A stretch of 64,000 nt of DNA from Chondromyces crocatus (GTDB lineage: Bacteria > Myxococcota_A > Polyangia > Polyangiales > Polyangiaceae). Each line of letters starts with the position of its first letter. The first letter of the stretch is position 1. Below are positions 1 through 8,603 of this stretch, in pieces. Under the pieces are notes generated by a model. That model saw nothing but the letters and a program-made list of their open reading frames with translations, ran no database searches and was not told the DNA's origin. The position numbers and the translations under genes were made by a program. The DNA is taken from the NCBI RefSeq assembly GCF_001189295.1, contig NZ_CP012159.1, positions 2,060,001-2,124,000 of the forward strand, given 5' to 3'.

Positions 1-126
1 CTCTGCGAGCACGTCGTATGCCGCGGCCTCGCCGGGGGAGAGGAACACGGCGGCGGCCGTGACCGCCGTCGCGAGTGGAAGCGCCAGGTGGAACGGCGAA
101 CGGCTGCGGGGCCTGAGCGGGTACAT
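1..126 (-). CDS. Secreted protein, N-terminal fragment (runs off the left edge)
   Basis: A minus-strand frame opens with ATG at 126 and stays open to the window edge, giving 42 residues. It starts with an Arg-rich stretch, then an Ala/Leu/Val-rich hydrophobic core and a signal-peptidase-like site (Gly-Glu-Ala-Ala-Ala before Tyr-Asp), so the product is probably exported. No mature domain is visible, so the function is unknown. There is no strong ribosome-binding site just upstream, so the start is provisional. The gene runs away from the kinase module and is separated from it by a repeat array. Confidence 0.5.
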   Translation of the reverse strand, partial: MYPLRPRSRSPFHLALPLATAVTAAAVFLSPGEAAAYDVLAE

Positions 127-274
127 GGGCGGGAGCGTGATTGTCAGGGATTTCCCTCCGTCCGACCAGACGGCTGTGCTCTCCCGCTGGTGGTCTGGGC
201 GTCCGTCAGGTGGCAGCGGGACGCCAGAGAGCCGCCATTTCCGGTGCGCTCGACCGTTCTCACGGTAACTCGAC

Positions 275-632
275 CTCCTGGAGGAGATGGGGGTGACGTC
301 CTGGAGGAGATGGGGGTGACGTCCTGGAGGAGATGGGGGTGACGTCCTGGAGGACGACGGCGTCATCCTGCGGGTGATGAGGTTCCATCCCCGAGGACGA
401 CAGCGACGTCCTGGAGGACGACGGCGTCATCCTGCGGGAGATGAGGTCTCATCCCCGAGGACGACAGCGACCTCCTGGAGGACGACGGCGTCATCCTGCG
501 GGATGTGGTGTGACGCCCTGGAGGACGACGACGACGTCCTGGAGGAGGAGCGCGTCATCCTGCGGGATGTGGTGTGACGTCCTGGGGGACGATGGCGATG
601 TCATGGAGGACGTCATCGTCGTCCTAGAGGTG
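275..632. repeat. Minisatellite of dyad-containing units
   Basis: Three near-perfect 23-bp copies (CTGGAGGAGATGGGGGTGAC plus GTC) are followed by two copies of a ~64-bp unit and then degenerate shorter copies. The core AGGACGACGGCGTCATCCT is an imperfect inverted repeat (arms AGGACGAC and GTCATCCT, one mismatch), and similar dyads recur through the array. Frames across it are short and lack protein-like composition, so it is probably non-coding. It fills most of the space between the left-edge gene and the kinase gene; nothing else was seen from 127 to 755. Confidence 0.75.
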
Positions 633-755
633 ATGCGGTGATCTCCGCCTGGAGCACGCTGGCTTCCTCGAAGAGAACGCGACGACCTGGAGGAGAGGCG
701 CTCGGTGGGGGTCGAGGGGAGCCGAAGCGTTGCGCGCGACGAGCTGGGGCGCGGC

Positions 756-2225
<1,470 letters not shown>

Positions 2226-2230
2226 CGGGC

Positions 2231-3217
2231 TCACCGGCCACCGTCCGGCGGTGGCGCTCCCGCGTCGAGCGAGGCGTCCACCTCGGGGTCCGGCGGCGGC
2301 ATCGCGCCGGGTGTCGTGCAGACCCGGAGGATCTTCGGGCTGATCTCCACGGGGTCGAGGATGGCCCTGGGGTCGGCCTTGCGCCACGCGCCGCATGCCG
2401 TCTCCGCAAGGCCGCCAGCATCGAGCGCGACGTAGGCCTCGACGAGCTGGCGCTGCACCGTGGCGATCTGTTGCGTCGCCAGTTCACCGAAGCCGAGCAC
2501 CTTGTTGCCGCGCACCACGGCGTCGATGTACCGGCCGTTGCGCACGTCGGAGACCAGCAGCGGGATCTCGGCGTCGGCCCTCCGCTGCGCTTCGCGCACC
2601 TGGCCTGCGCCCTCCGACCGCACCAGGGCGCCCGAGCTGCTCGCTTCCTCACGGCCGGCGGCGGTGAGCGGCAGCTGGGTGATGGGGACCAGGATCACCG
2701 TGCCTCGGCGCAGCGGCTTCTGCTTCAGGTGGTTGTACTTGTCGAGCATCCACGCCTTGTCCCGTTCGCCCAGGAACCTGTACGCGACCGAGAGGAGCGT
2801 GTCCGTCTGGCCGACGACGTACCGGAGGTTGTACGGCACCAGGATCTCCTGGCCGTCGGCGGGCTCGATCCAGGGCATGGAGTCGTTCGAGAGGGCGAGG
2901 ACGTCGCTGCGATCGGCGGCGCCGAGCAGCTCCTCGGCGAGGGACGCCCAGGTCTCGCCGCCACGGACGCGGCGGTGACCGACCGCGGGGATCTCCAGGC
3001 GCAGGCCCGGGGTGATGGGGACGCCGCTGCCCGTATCCAGGCCGTTGGCGGCGACCAGGACCTGTTCCATCTGGACCCGCCCGTACACCCGCTCGGCGAT
3101 CTGGGCGAGGGTCTCGCCGCTGCGCACCACGTGCGGGAAGGCGACGGCCGCGTCGCTCGAAGCCAGGGCTGCGCTCAGCAAAGAGAAGGCGGCGATCCAG
3201 GATCTCCGGAGACTCAC
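2231..3217 (-). CDS. Exported protein with three LysM domains
   Basis: The chosen GTG start puts a signal peptide directly at the N-terminus (Arg-Arg, a hydrophobic core, cleavage after AVA before FPHV). In-frame ATG at 3304 would add 29 residues that do not look like a signal sequence. Three consecutive LysM-like modules follow; the first begins HVVRSGETLAQIAERVYG and each ends in a G..L.IP/LVPY-type strand. LysM modules bind peptidoglycan or chitin, so this is probably a periplasmic wall-binding protein. The C-terminal ~120 residues form a helical region ending in an Asp/Pro-rich tail with no recognised domain. Its stop lies at the start of the downstream kinase gene, which suggests a wall-linked signalling pair (inference). 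Confidence 0.88.
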   Translation of the reverse strand: MSLRRSWIAAFSLLSAALASSDAAVAFPHVVRSGETLAQIAERVYGRVQMEQVLVAANGLDTGSGVPITPGLRLEIPAVGHRRVRGGETWASLAEELLGAADRSDVLALSNDSMPWIEPADGQEILVPYNLRYVVGQTDTLLSVAYRFLGERDKAWMLDKYNHLKQKPLRRGTVILVPITQLPLTAAGREEASSSGALVRSEGAGQVREAQRRADAEIPLLVSDVRNGRYIDAVVRGNKVLGFGELATQQIATVQRQLVEAYVALDAGGLAETACGAWRKADPRAILDPVEISPKILRVCTTPGAMPPPDPEVDASLDAGAPPPDGGR

Positions 3218-3486
3218 GGCCGCAAGGCTAACAGGCTCCGTGCAGGAGGGAACGGGGGCGCACGGAGCGGACGAGGTGGGCCTCGCTGCGTGCGGGAAGG
3301 ACATGGCGCTCGATCGGCGCGCGTCATGCTGCTCGGATGGCGTGCGTCATGGAGATCACCGCGACGATCCCGAGCGCAGCCGCGGACGGCCACGCGCGGC
3401 CACGCGCGGCTGGTGGGCACGAGGCGGCAAGGACACCGTCGAATTCCACCCCCGGGCGCGATCCATGGCATGGTCGGCGAGACCCC

Positions 3487-4425
3487 ATGAAGAGCTGCCT
3501 CCGCCGCGTTTCCGTCATCCTCCCCTTGCTGGGTCTCCTGGCCACCGGTTGCGTGAGCGCCGAGCGCTACGACAAGGCGATGGAGGAGTTCCAGCGCGTC
3601 CAGACGGAGAGCCGGCAGCGCGGGACGGAGATCGAGGGGCAGAAAGCGCAGCTCGCGCGCGCCGCGGCCGACCTCCAGGCGCGGGACGAGGAGCTGAAAG
3701 CGCGGGATGAGGAGCTGCGGGCGCGGGAGGTGCGGCTGCAAGAGGGGGCGACGGTGCAGGCCGATCTCCTCCGCCGGCTGGACGAGGCAGCGCTGCTCAA
3801 CGCCGAGATGAGCGAGCGGCTGCGCAAGGCGGGCAAGAACGTGCAGGAGCTGGCCGGGGAGCGGGGGACGCTCGCCGCGGCGCTGGCCGAGACGCGCGGG
3901 AAGCTCGAGGAGCTGGCCCGGCAGCAGGCGGCAGCGGACGCGCGCGCGGCGGAGTTCCGCGAGCTGGAGGCGCGGCTGAAGCGGATGGTGGACGCCGGGC
4001 AGCTCCGGGTCACGAACCGCGACGGCCGGATGATCATCGAGCTGTCCAACGATGTGCTGTTCGACTCGGCGAAGACGGAGCTGAAGCCGGCGGGCAAGGC
4101 GGCGCTGGTCGAGGTGGCGCGGGTGCTGAGCACCATGGGCGGGCGTCGCTTCCAGGTGGCAGGCCACACGGACAACGTGAAGATGCAAGGGGCGCGCTTC
4201 GCCTCGAACTGGGAGCTGTCCACGGCGCGCGCGGTCGAGGTGGTGAAGCTGCTCGTCGAGAGCGGGATGAAGGCGGCGACGCTGTCGGCCGCGGGCTACG
4301 GGGAGTTCTCGCCGGTGACGAGCAACGACACGGCCGAGAACCGGGCGAAGAACCGGCGGATCGAGATCGTGCTGGTGCCCGACCTGGCCGAGATGGTGAA
4401 GGCCCCCGAGCCGAAGGCAAAGTAG
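3487..4425 (+). CDS. OmpA-family lipoprotein with coiled coil
   Basis: The product has 312 residues. The ATG at 3487 gives a short lipoprotein signal with lipobox LATGC (Cys22); a longer in-frame extension upstream lacks signal character. Residues ~30-170 are Glu/Arg/Gln-rich with heptad character, including a near-repeat ARDEELKARDEELRARE, and should form a coiled coil. The C-terminal ~120 residues are an OmpA/MotB peptidoglycan-binding domain (DVLFDSAKTELKPAGKAAL, AGHTDN, NRRIEIVL). The family anchors the outer membrane or an envelope complex to peptidoglycan, like Pal. It diverges from the LysM gene, so the 270 bp between them probably holds both promoters. Confidence 0.92.
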   Translation: MKSCLRRVSVILPLLGLLATGCVSAERYDKAMEEFQRVQTESRQRGTEIEGQKAQLARAAADLQARDEELKARDEELRAREVRLQEGATVQADLLRRLDEAALLNAEMSERLRKAGKNVQELAGERGTLAAALAETRGKLEELARQQAAADARAAEFRELEARLKRMVDAGQLRVTNRDGRMIIELSNDVLFDSAKTELKPAGKAALVEVARVLSTMGGRRFQVAGHTDNVKMQGARFASNWELSTARAVEVVKLLVESGMKAATLSAAGYGEFSPVTSNDTAENRAKNRRIEIVLVPDLAEMVKAPEPKAK

Positions 4426-4478
4426 CAGCCGAAGGCGAAGTCGTCGTCGAACGCGAAGGAGCGGCGCTGGGGGGACGC

Positions 4479-5231
4479 TCAGGGCTCGGCCGGAGCGAGA
4501 AACTGGAGCAAGCGCTCGTCCGGGTTCAGGCCGAGGTAGAGCAGCGCATCGAAGGCGCTGATGAACGCGCCGGCGACGATGCCGTCGTTGCGCGCATGGC
4601 GCTGCACCTGAAGCACGCCCACCGCGCTCTGCATGAGCAGCGCGTTCTGGCCGAAGTGGCTCATCGTGGCCTTCCGGAGCGGGGCGAACGCGACCTCGAA
4701 CTCCGGGTCGTTCCGCGGGGGCGCCCGCCGTGAGTCGATGAGCAGCGACGTGCGGCCGCGGGGGATGCCCTGGAGGGTCTGGAGGACGCGCTCGAAGGTG
4801 CGGCGCAGATCGTCGAGCGTGTCGTAGTCCCTGCTCGTCCGGGTGATGAGCATCAGCCGGTGCTGCTCGGCGTAGCGGACGACGAGGTAGTCGTTGCGCT
4901 CCAGCTCGAACGCAGGGATCTCCGACGAGCGCGGTGGCGGCGTGGTGTAGGCGCTGGGAGGCAGGGTGTACGCGCGCGGCGGTGGCGGCGTGGTGGTGCC
5001 GGAGGGACGATCGGAAGGAGGACGCCGGCTGGGACCCGCGCCAGGGCGGCTGCCGTCGGCGGGGGGGATGAGGGTGCTGCCCGAGAGGCGGTTGCCATCG
5101 GCGTGCGGGTAGAGGGTGGGGTTGGAGGGGCGGCCACCGTCGGGCGGTGGCGTGGTGCCTCCGAGAGAATGGTCGGCAGAGGGTCGTCGTGTGGGGCGCG
5201 GGCCTCCTCGCGGCGGCGGCGAGTTGCTCAT
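4479..5231 (-). CDS. Proline-rich protein with C-terminal alpha/beta domain
   Basis: The product has 250 residues. Residues 1-~110 are Pro/Ser/Gly/Thr-rich and disordered, with near-repeats of the type PHADGNRLSGSTL / PPADGSRPG. The last ~135 residues look like a compact alpha/beta domain (LVVRYAEQHRLMLITRTSRD, then GRTSLLIDSRRAP). This resembles a STAS/SpoIIAA-like fold in layout, but I cannot assign a family. The ATG at 5231 overlaps the stop of the GT-C gene (ATGA), so translation is probably coupled. It is the last gene of the 8465-4479 operon. The function is unknown; a cytoplasmic partner of the ATPase or glycosyltransferase is a guess from context. Confidence 0.8.
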   Translation of the reverse strand: MSNSPPPRGGPRPTRRPSADHSLGGTTPPPDGGRPSNPTLYPHADGNRLSGSTLIPPADGSRPGAGPSRRPPSDRPSGTTTPPPPRAYTLPPSAYTTPPPRSSEIPAFELERNDYLVVRYAEQHRLMLITRTSRDYDTLDDLRRTFERVLQTLQGIPRGRTSLLIDSRRAPPRNDPEFEVAFAPLRKATMSHFGQNALLMQSAVGVLQVQRHARNDGIVAGAFISAFDALLYLGLNPDERLLQFLAPAEP

Positions 5232-6799
5232 GCCGCGTCCTCCAGTCCGCGCGCGGTGCGCGGCGCGCGCGGCGTGCGTTCGAGCGGGGAGCGTTCCTCG
5301 CTGGAGCGGAGCGCACAGGCGGCCAGGATGCAGAGGGCGGGGGTCACGACCAGATGATACCGATCCTCGCCGAAGAACACTGCGTGTGTGAGCGCGACCG
5401 ATGCGACAGCGAAGGCGAGGTAGCCAACCACGCCACCGTTGCGAGGACGGCCAGGGGTGGGGATCAAGGCGAGAAGGGGGATGGCCACGGCCAGCGGCCA
5501 GAAGGGGTGCTCGTCGGCGAGCGCCCCGTGGAGGCCGAGGCCGAGGACGAGCAGCAAGGCGGCGATCTGCGCGGCGAACCCGACGAACGCCCGGGTGGGC
5601 GCGGCCCGGCCCGGCCAGCGAGGTCGCGCCACGACGCCGAGGGCGGCGACCACGAGCAGGGCCCGGTGGGTGGTCGTGAGGACGCCGCGCCAGTGGGCCT
5701 TGCGTTCCTCGGGCCACGCCGGGGGGTTCGCCTCGCCGAGGTAGCCGACAGGAAAGGATTCGTGGTCGAAGGTGTACGCGAGCTTGGTCGGCATGAGCCC
5801 CAGCCACCGGATCGGATCCTCCTTTATCCAGTGGAGGCCAGCGTGCATCCAGCAGCGGTCCTGGTCGACCTGGCCGGTCACGACGGGGCAGCCGTCGGTG
5901 CCGCGCAGGGTCTCGAAGCGGCCGGTGGCGCGGGGGAACGCGCCGATCGCGAGGTTCCAGCCGCCGTTCGTGGAGACGAGGGCGCAGCCGTCCATGACCC
6001 GGCAGTTGCGCACGGTCCACGGGGTGATGACGAGCAAGGCGACGGCGAGGGTCAGGGCGGAGGCGAGGCCAGCGCGCGTGAAGGCCGCGGCACGAGAGAG
6101 GGCGGCGGGGCTCCGGGCGAGGGCGATCAGGACGAGCGCGGGTGCGCAGAGCAAGGTCTGCGGCCGGACGAGGGTGGTCAGGCCGAGGGCGATGCCCGCG
6201 AGGAGGGCGCCGCGCACGGGGCTCGGACGACGGAGGAGGTCGCGCAGGCGCGCCGTCCAGCGCCCGGCGCTCACGTCGGCAGGAGGGGCGGTGACGTCGC
6301 GCGCGAAGAGCCAGCCGGTGAGCAGCAACCCGAGGGCGGCGAGCGGCTCCGTCATCAAGACCGAGGCGTACAGGACGAGGCCAGGCGACAGCGCCGCGAG
6401 GACGGTGGCGAGGCGGGCGCGTCGGGGCGTGGTGGCGAGGCGCGCGAGGCGGTGGACGATGACGACGAGCAGGGCGCCGACGATGGCGCCTGCGATCGGG
6501 CCGACGTGCGGGCCGTCGCCGAAGATGCGGTAGATGATGCCGAGGAAGCCGCTGTAGCCGACGGGGTAGTGGCACCAGGGGTGCCAGATGGCCTGCCCGT
6601 TGACGATGATGTCGTCGGAGTAGCCGAGGCCTCTGGCGATGCGACGCGCGCCGAAGTCGTAGTAGTGGCCGTCCCAGACCGGCTCGCGCGCCCAGGCGAT
6701 GGCAGCGTAGAGGCGCGGGGCGAGGGCGAGCACGAACGCCGCTGCCGAGAACGCGAGGTCGCGCTCGTGTGGGGTCGACCCGGGGGCGTGCTCAGCCAT
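5228..6799 (-). CDS. Membrane glycosyltransferase, GT-C (GT39/ArnT-like)
   Basis: This is a 523-residue integral membrane protein with about ten hydrophobic segments spaced along the chain. The first extracytoplasmic loop carries WDGHYYDFGAR, the acidic motif typical of polyprenyl-phosphate-dependent GT-C enzymes, followed by aromatic-rich sequence (IWHPWCHYPVGYSGFLG). Such enzymes move a sugar from a lipid-phosphate donor to protein, lipid A or glycan outside the membrane; the substrate here cannot be told. ATG 6799 overlaps the stop of the upstream ATPase gene by 8 bp, and its own stop overlaps the next start. The C-terminal ~40 residues are charged. Confidence 0.85.
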   Translation of the reverse strand: MAEHAPGSTPHERDLAFSAAAFVLALAPRLYAAIAWAREPVWDGHYYDFGARRIARGLGYSDDIIVNGQAIWHPWCHYPVGYSGFLGIIYRIFGDGPHVGPIAGAIVGALLVVIVHRLARLATTPRRARLATVLAALSPGLVLYASVLMTEPLAALGLLLTGWLFARDVTAPPADVSAGRWTARLRDLLRRPSPVRGALLAGIALGLTTLVRPQTLLCAPALVLIALARSPAALSRAAAFTRAGLASALTLAVALLVITPWTVRNCRVMDGCALVSTNGGWNLAIGAFPRATGRFETLRGTDGCPVVTGQVDQDRCWMHAGLHWIKEDPIRWLGLMPTKLAYTFDHESFPVGYLGEANPPAWPEERKAHWRGVLTTTHRALLVVAALGVVARPRWPGRAAPTRAFVGFAAQIAALLLVLGLGLHGALADEHPFWPLAVAIPLLALIPTPGRPRNGGVVGYLAFAVASVALTHAVFFGEDRYHLVVTPALCILAACALRSSEERSPLERTPRAPRTARGLEDAA

Positions 6800-8465
6800 T
6801 CTTCGAGCGGGTGCCAGCGGAAAGCTCGCGCAGGCGGCGCATGTACGTCTTCGAGACCTGGGTGGGATCGAGCTTGAGGTACTTGGCGATCTCACGCACG
6901 AAGCCCTGCACGTACACGGTGGCGGGGAGATCGCCGACCGCCTCGTTTTCGAGGGCGCTCAGGTGGGTGATGGAGATCTTCGTGCGCTGCGCGACGTCGC
7001 TCAGCTCGATGCCCTGCGACTCGCGCACCTTGCGGAGCAAGGCGCCGTCGAACTGCGTCTCGGGGTTGATCTCGCGGGACAGCTCGGCCTGGAGCATGGC
7101 CAGCTCGGCGGCGGCGGCGGCGCTCTCCACGCGGCTCTGGCCGACGCGGCGGGGATCGTCCGAGTAGGTGGAGAGGTCGTACGCACGGCGGCGCACCGGA
7201 TCGAGCAGGGTGTCGTGCGCCTCCTCGATGCGGGACTGCTCGCGGGTCAGCGTCTCCTTGCGCAGCACGGTGGCGACCGGGAGGCTGCCTTCGCGGAAGA
7301 TGTCGCGCTGGCGCTTGTAGGCGCGCCGGATCTCGTCGTCGGCGGCGGTGCGGGCGACGCCGAGCGCGTCATAGAGGGTAGGGGGCATGGGCGGCCGGAC
7401 GTTGACGATGGCGCGCTCCTGGTTGTCGGCAGGGCGGCTGTCGCGCGCGGCGAGCAGCGCGAGGATGCGCCGGGCCACACGCTCGACGTTGCGTGCGGCG
7501 CGCGAGGTGGGGCTCTCGACGAGGAGGGGCTGGCGGTGGCGGATGGTCAACCACACGGAGTCGTCGTGCTCGACGTGACCGAGGTAGTCCATCGAGATGC
7601 CGAGGAAGCGTTCGGAGACGTTGCTCATCGCCTGGCCGAGCTCGAGGTCGGCGCGGACGCGGGTCTGGCTGACCACGAGGCGCGGGTTGATGCGGGGGAG
7701 CTGCGCGGTGGCGAGCGCGGCGACGTTCTCGTCGAAGCGCTTCACCTCGGCGATGAAGTCCTTCGGTGTGGAGAGCGGGGGGAGAGACGAGGCGACCTTC
7801 TCGACGAGGCGCAGCTTGAAGCGCTCCTTCATGAGCGCGCGGCGGAGCGTGCGCTGGTAGAGCGCGCGGTAGAAGCGGTAGGTGTGCTCGACGGCGAGCG
7901 GCTCGGGCATGGTCACCGAGATGCCCACGTCGGCCCAGAGGTAGAGGTCGATGGTGGAGGAGCTCATCGACGGGCCGAGGTTGATCAGCACGTAGTCCAC
8001 GTTCAGTTCCTGGATGAGCTTCATCCAGTACGCGGCGCGGCTCGGTCGGACGGGCGTGGCGCTGAGGGCGTCGAAGGCCGTGGGCACGAGCCGGAGCCCG
8101 GGGACGGTGGTCGCGACGGGCTCGGCGCGGCCCTCCTCGACGTCGGTGCGGCTCACGAGCGGCGGCGACTCCAGGCCGAGGGCGCCGTGCAGGCCGGTGC
8201 TGAACGGGTCGGTGTCGATGACCACGACCTCGCGCCCGAGCTGGGCGAAGTACACGGCGAGGTTGACGGTGAGCGTGGTCTTGCCCACGCCACCTCGGCC
8301 ACCGCCGACGGCGATGACGCGGCGGGTGCGGGGGGCGCTGAAGGCGGGGAGTTCTCCCTGGAACTCGTAGTTTCCGGGCAGCGTCAGCTCGTCGTCCTCT
8401 TCGCCTGGGGGCGGCGGGAGCGTCGGAGGGACGGGCGGGCGGAGGGGATCGAACGGGGACGACAA
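6792..8465 (-). CDS. MinD/ParA-like ATPase fused to J-like and RodZ-type HTH domains
   Basis: The product has 557 residues in three parts. After a Pro-rich leader, residues ~48-335 form a deviant-Walker-A ATPase (GRGGVGKT, 56-63; VVVIDTDPF; DYVLINLGP), closest in style to FlhG/MinD. Residues ~364-433 resemble a DnaJ J-domain (LYDALGV, DEIRRAYKR, AYDLSTYS), but the HPD tripeptide needed to stimulate Hsp70 is absent. Residues ~482-551 are a helix-turn-helix of the RodZ/HTH_25 type (ELSDVAQRTKISITHLSALE, YVQGFVREIAKYL). There is no membrane segment. The frame begins with TTG at 8465, so the exact start is uncertain. It is the first gene of a coupled operon. A positional or regulatory ATPase is likely (inference). 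Confidence 0.85.
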   Translation of the reverse strand: MSSPFDPLRPPVPPTLPPPPGEEDDELTLPGNYEFQGELPAFSAPRTRRVIAVGGGRGGVGKTTLTVNLAVYFAQLGREVVVIDTDPFSTGLHGALGLESPPLVSRTDVEEGRAEPVATTVPGLRLVPTAFDALSATPVRPSRAAYWMKLIQELNVDYVLINLGPSMSSSTIDLYLWADVGISVTMPEPLAVEHTYRFYRALYQRTLRRALMKERFKLRLVEKVASSLPPLSTPKDFIAEVKRFDENVAALATAQLPRINPRLVVSQTRVRADLELGQAMSNVSERFLGISMDYLGHVEHDDSVWLTIRHRQPLLVESPTSRAARNVERVARRILALLAARDSRPADNQERAIVNVRPPMPPTLYDALGVARTAADDEIRRAYKRQRDIFREGSLPVATVLRKETLTREQSRIEEAHDTLLDPVRRRAYDLSTYSDDPRRVGQSRVESAAAAAELAMLQAELSREINPETQFDGALLRKVRESQGIELSDVAQRTKISITHLSALENEAVGDLPATVYVQGFVREIAKYLKLDPTQVSKTYMRRLRELSAGTRSKNG

Positions 8466-8603
8466 GGCGCGTCACCGTGGTTTCTTGGTGCGCGTGGGTC
8501 AAGTCGCAGTTGACCCGTCAGTGCAGGAGGCGTGAGGGCTGCGTGGTGAGGGCGCGTCGCGCATGCGGAGGCCCGAGGCGAGCCCCGCGCTGCGCGAACA
8601 CCC

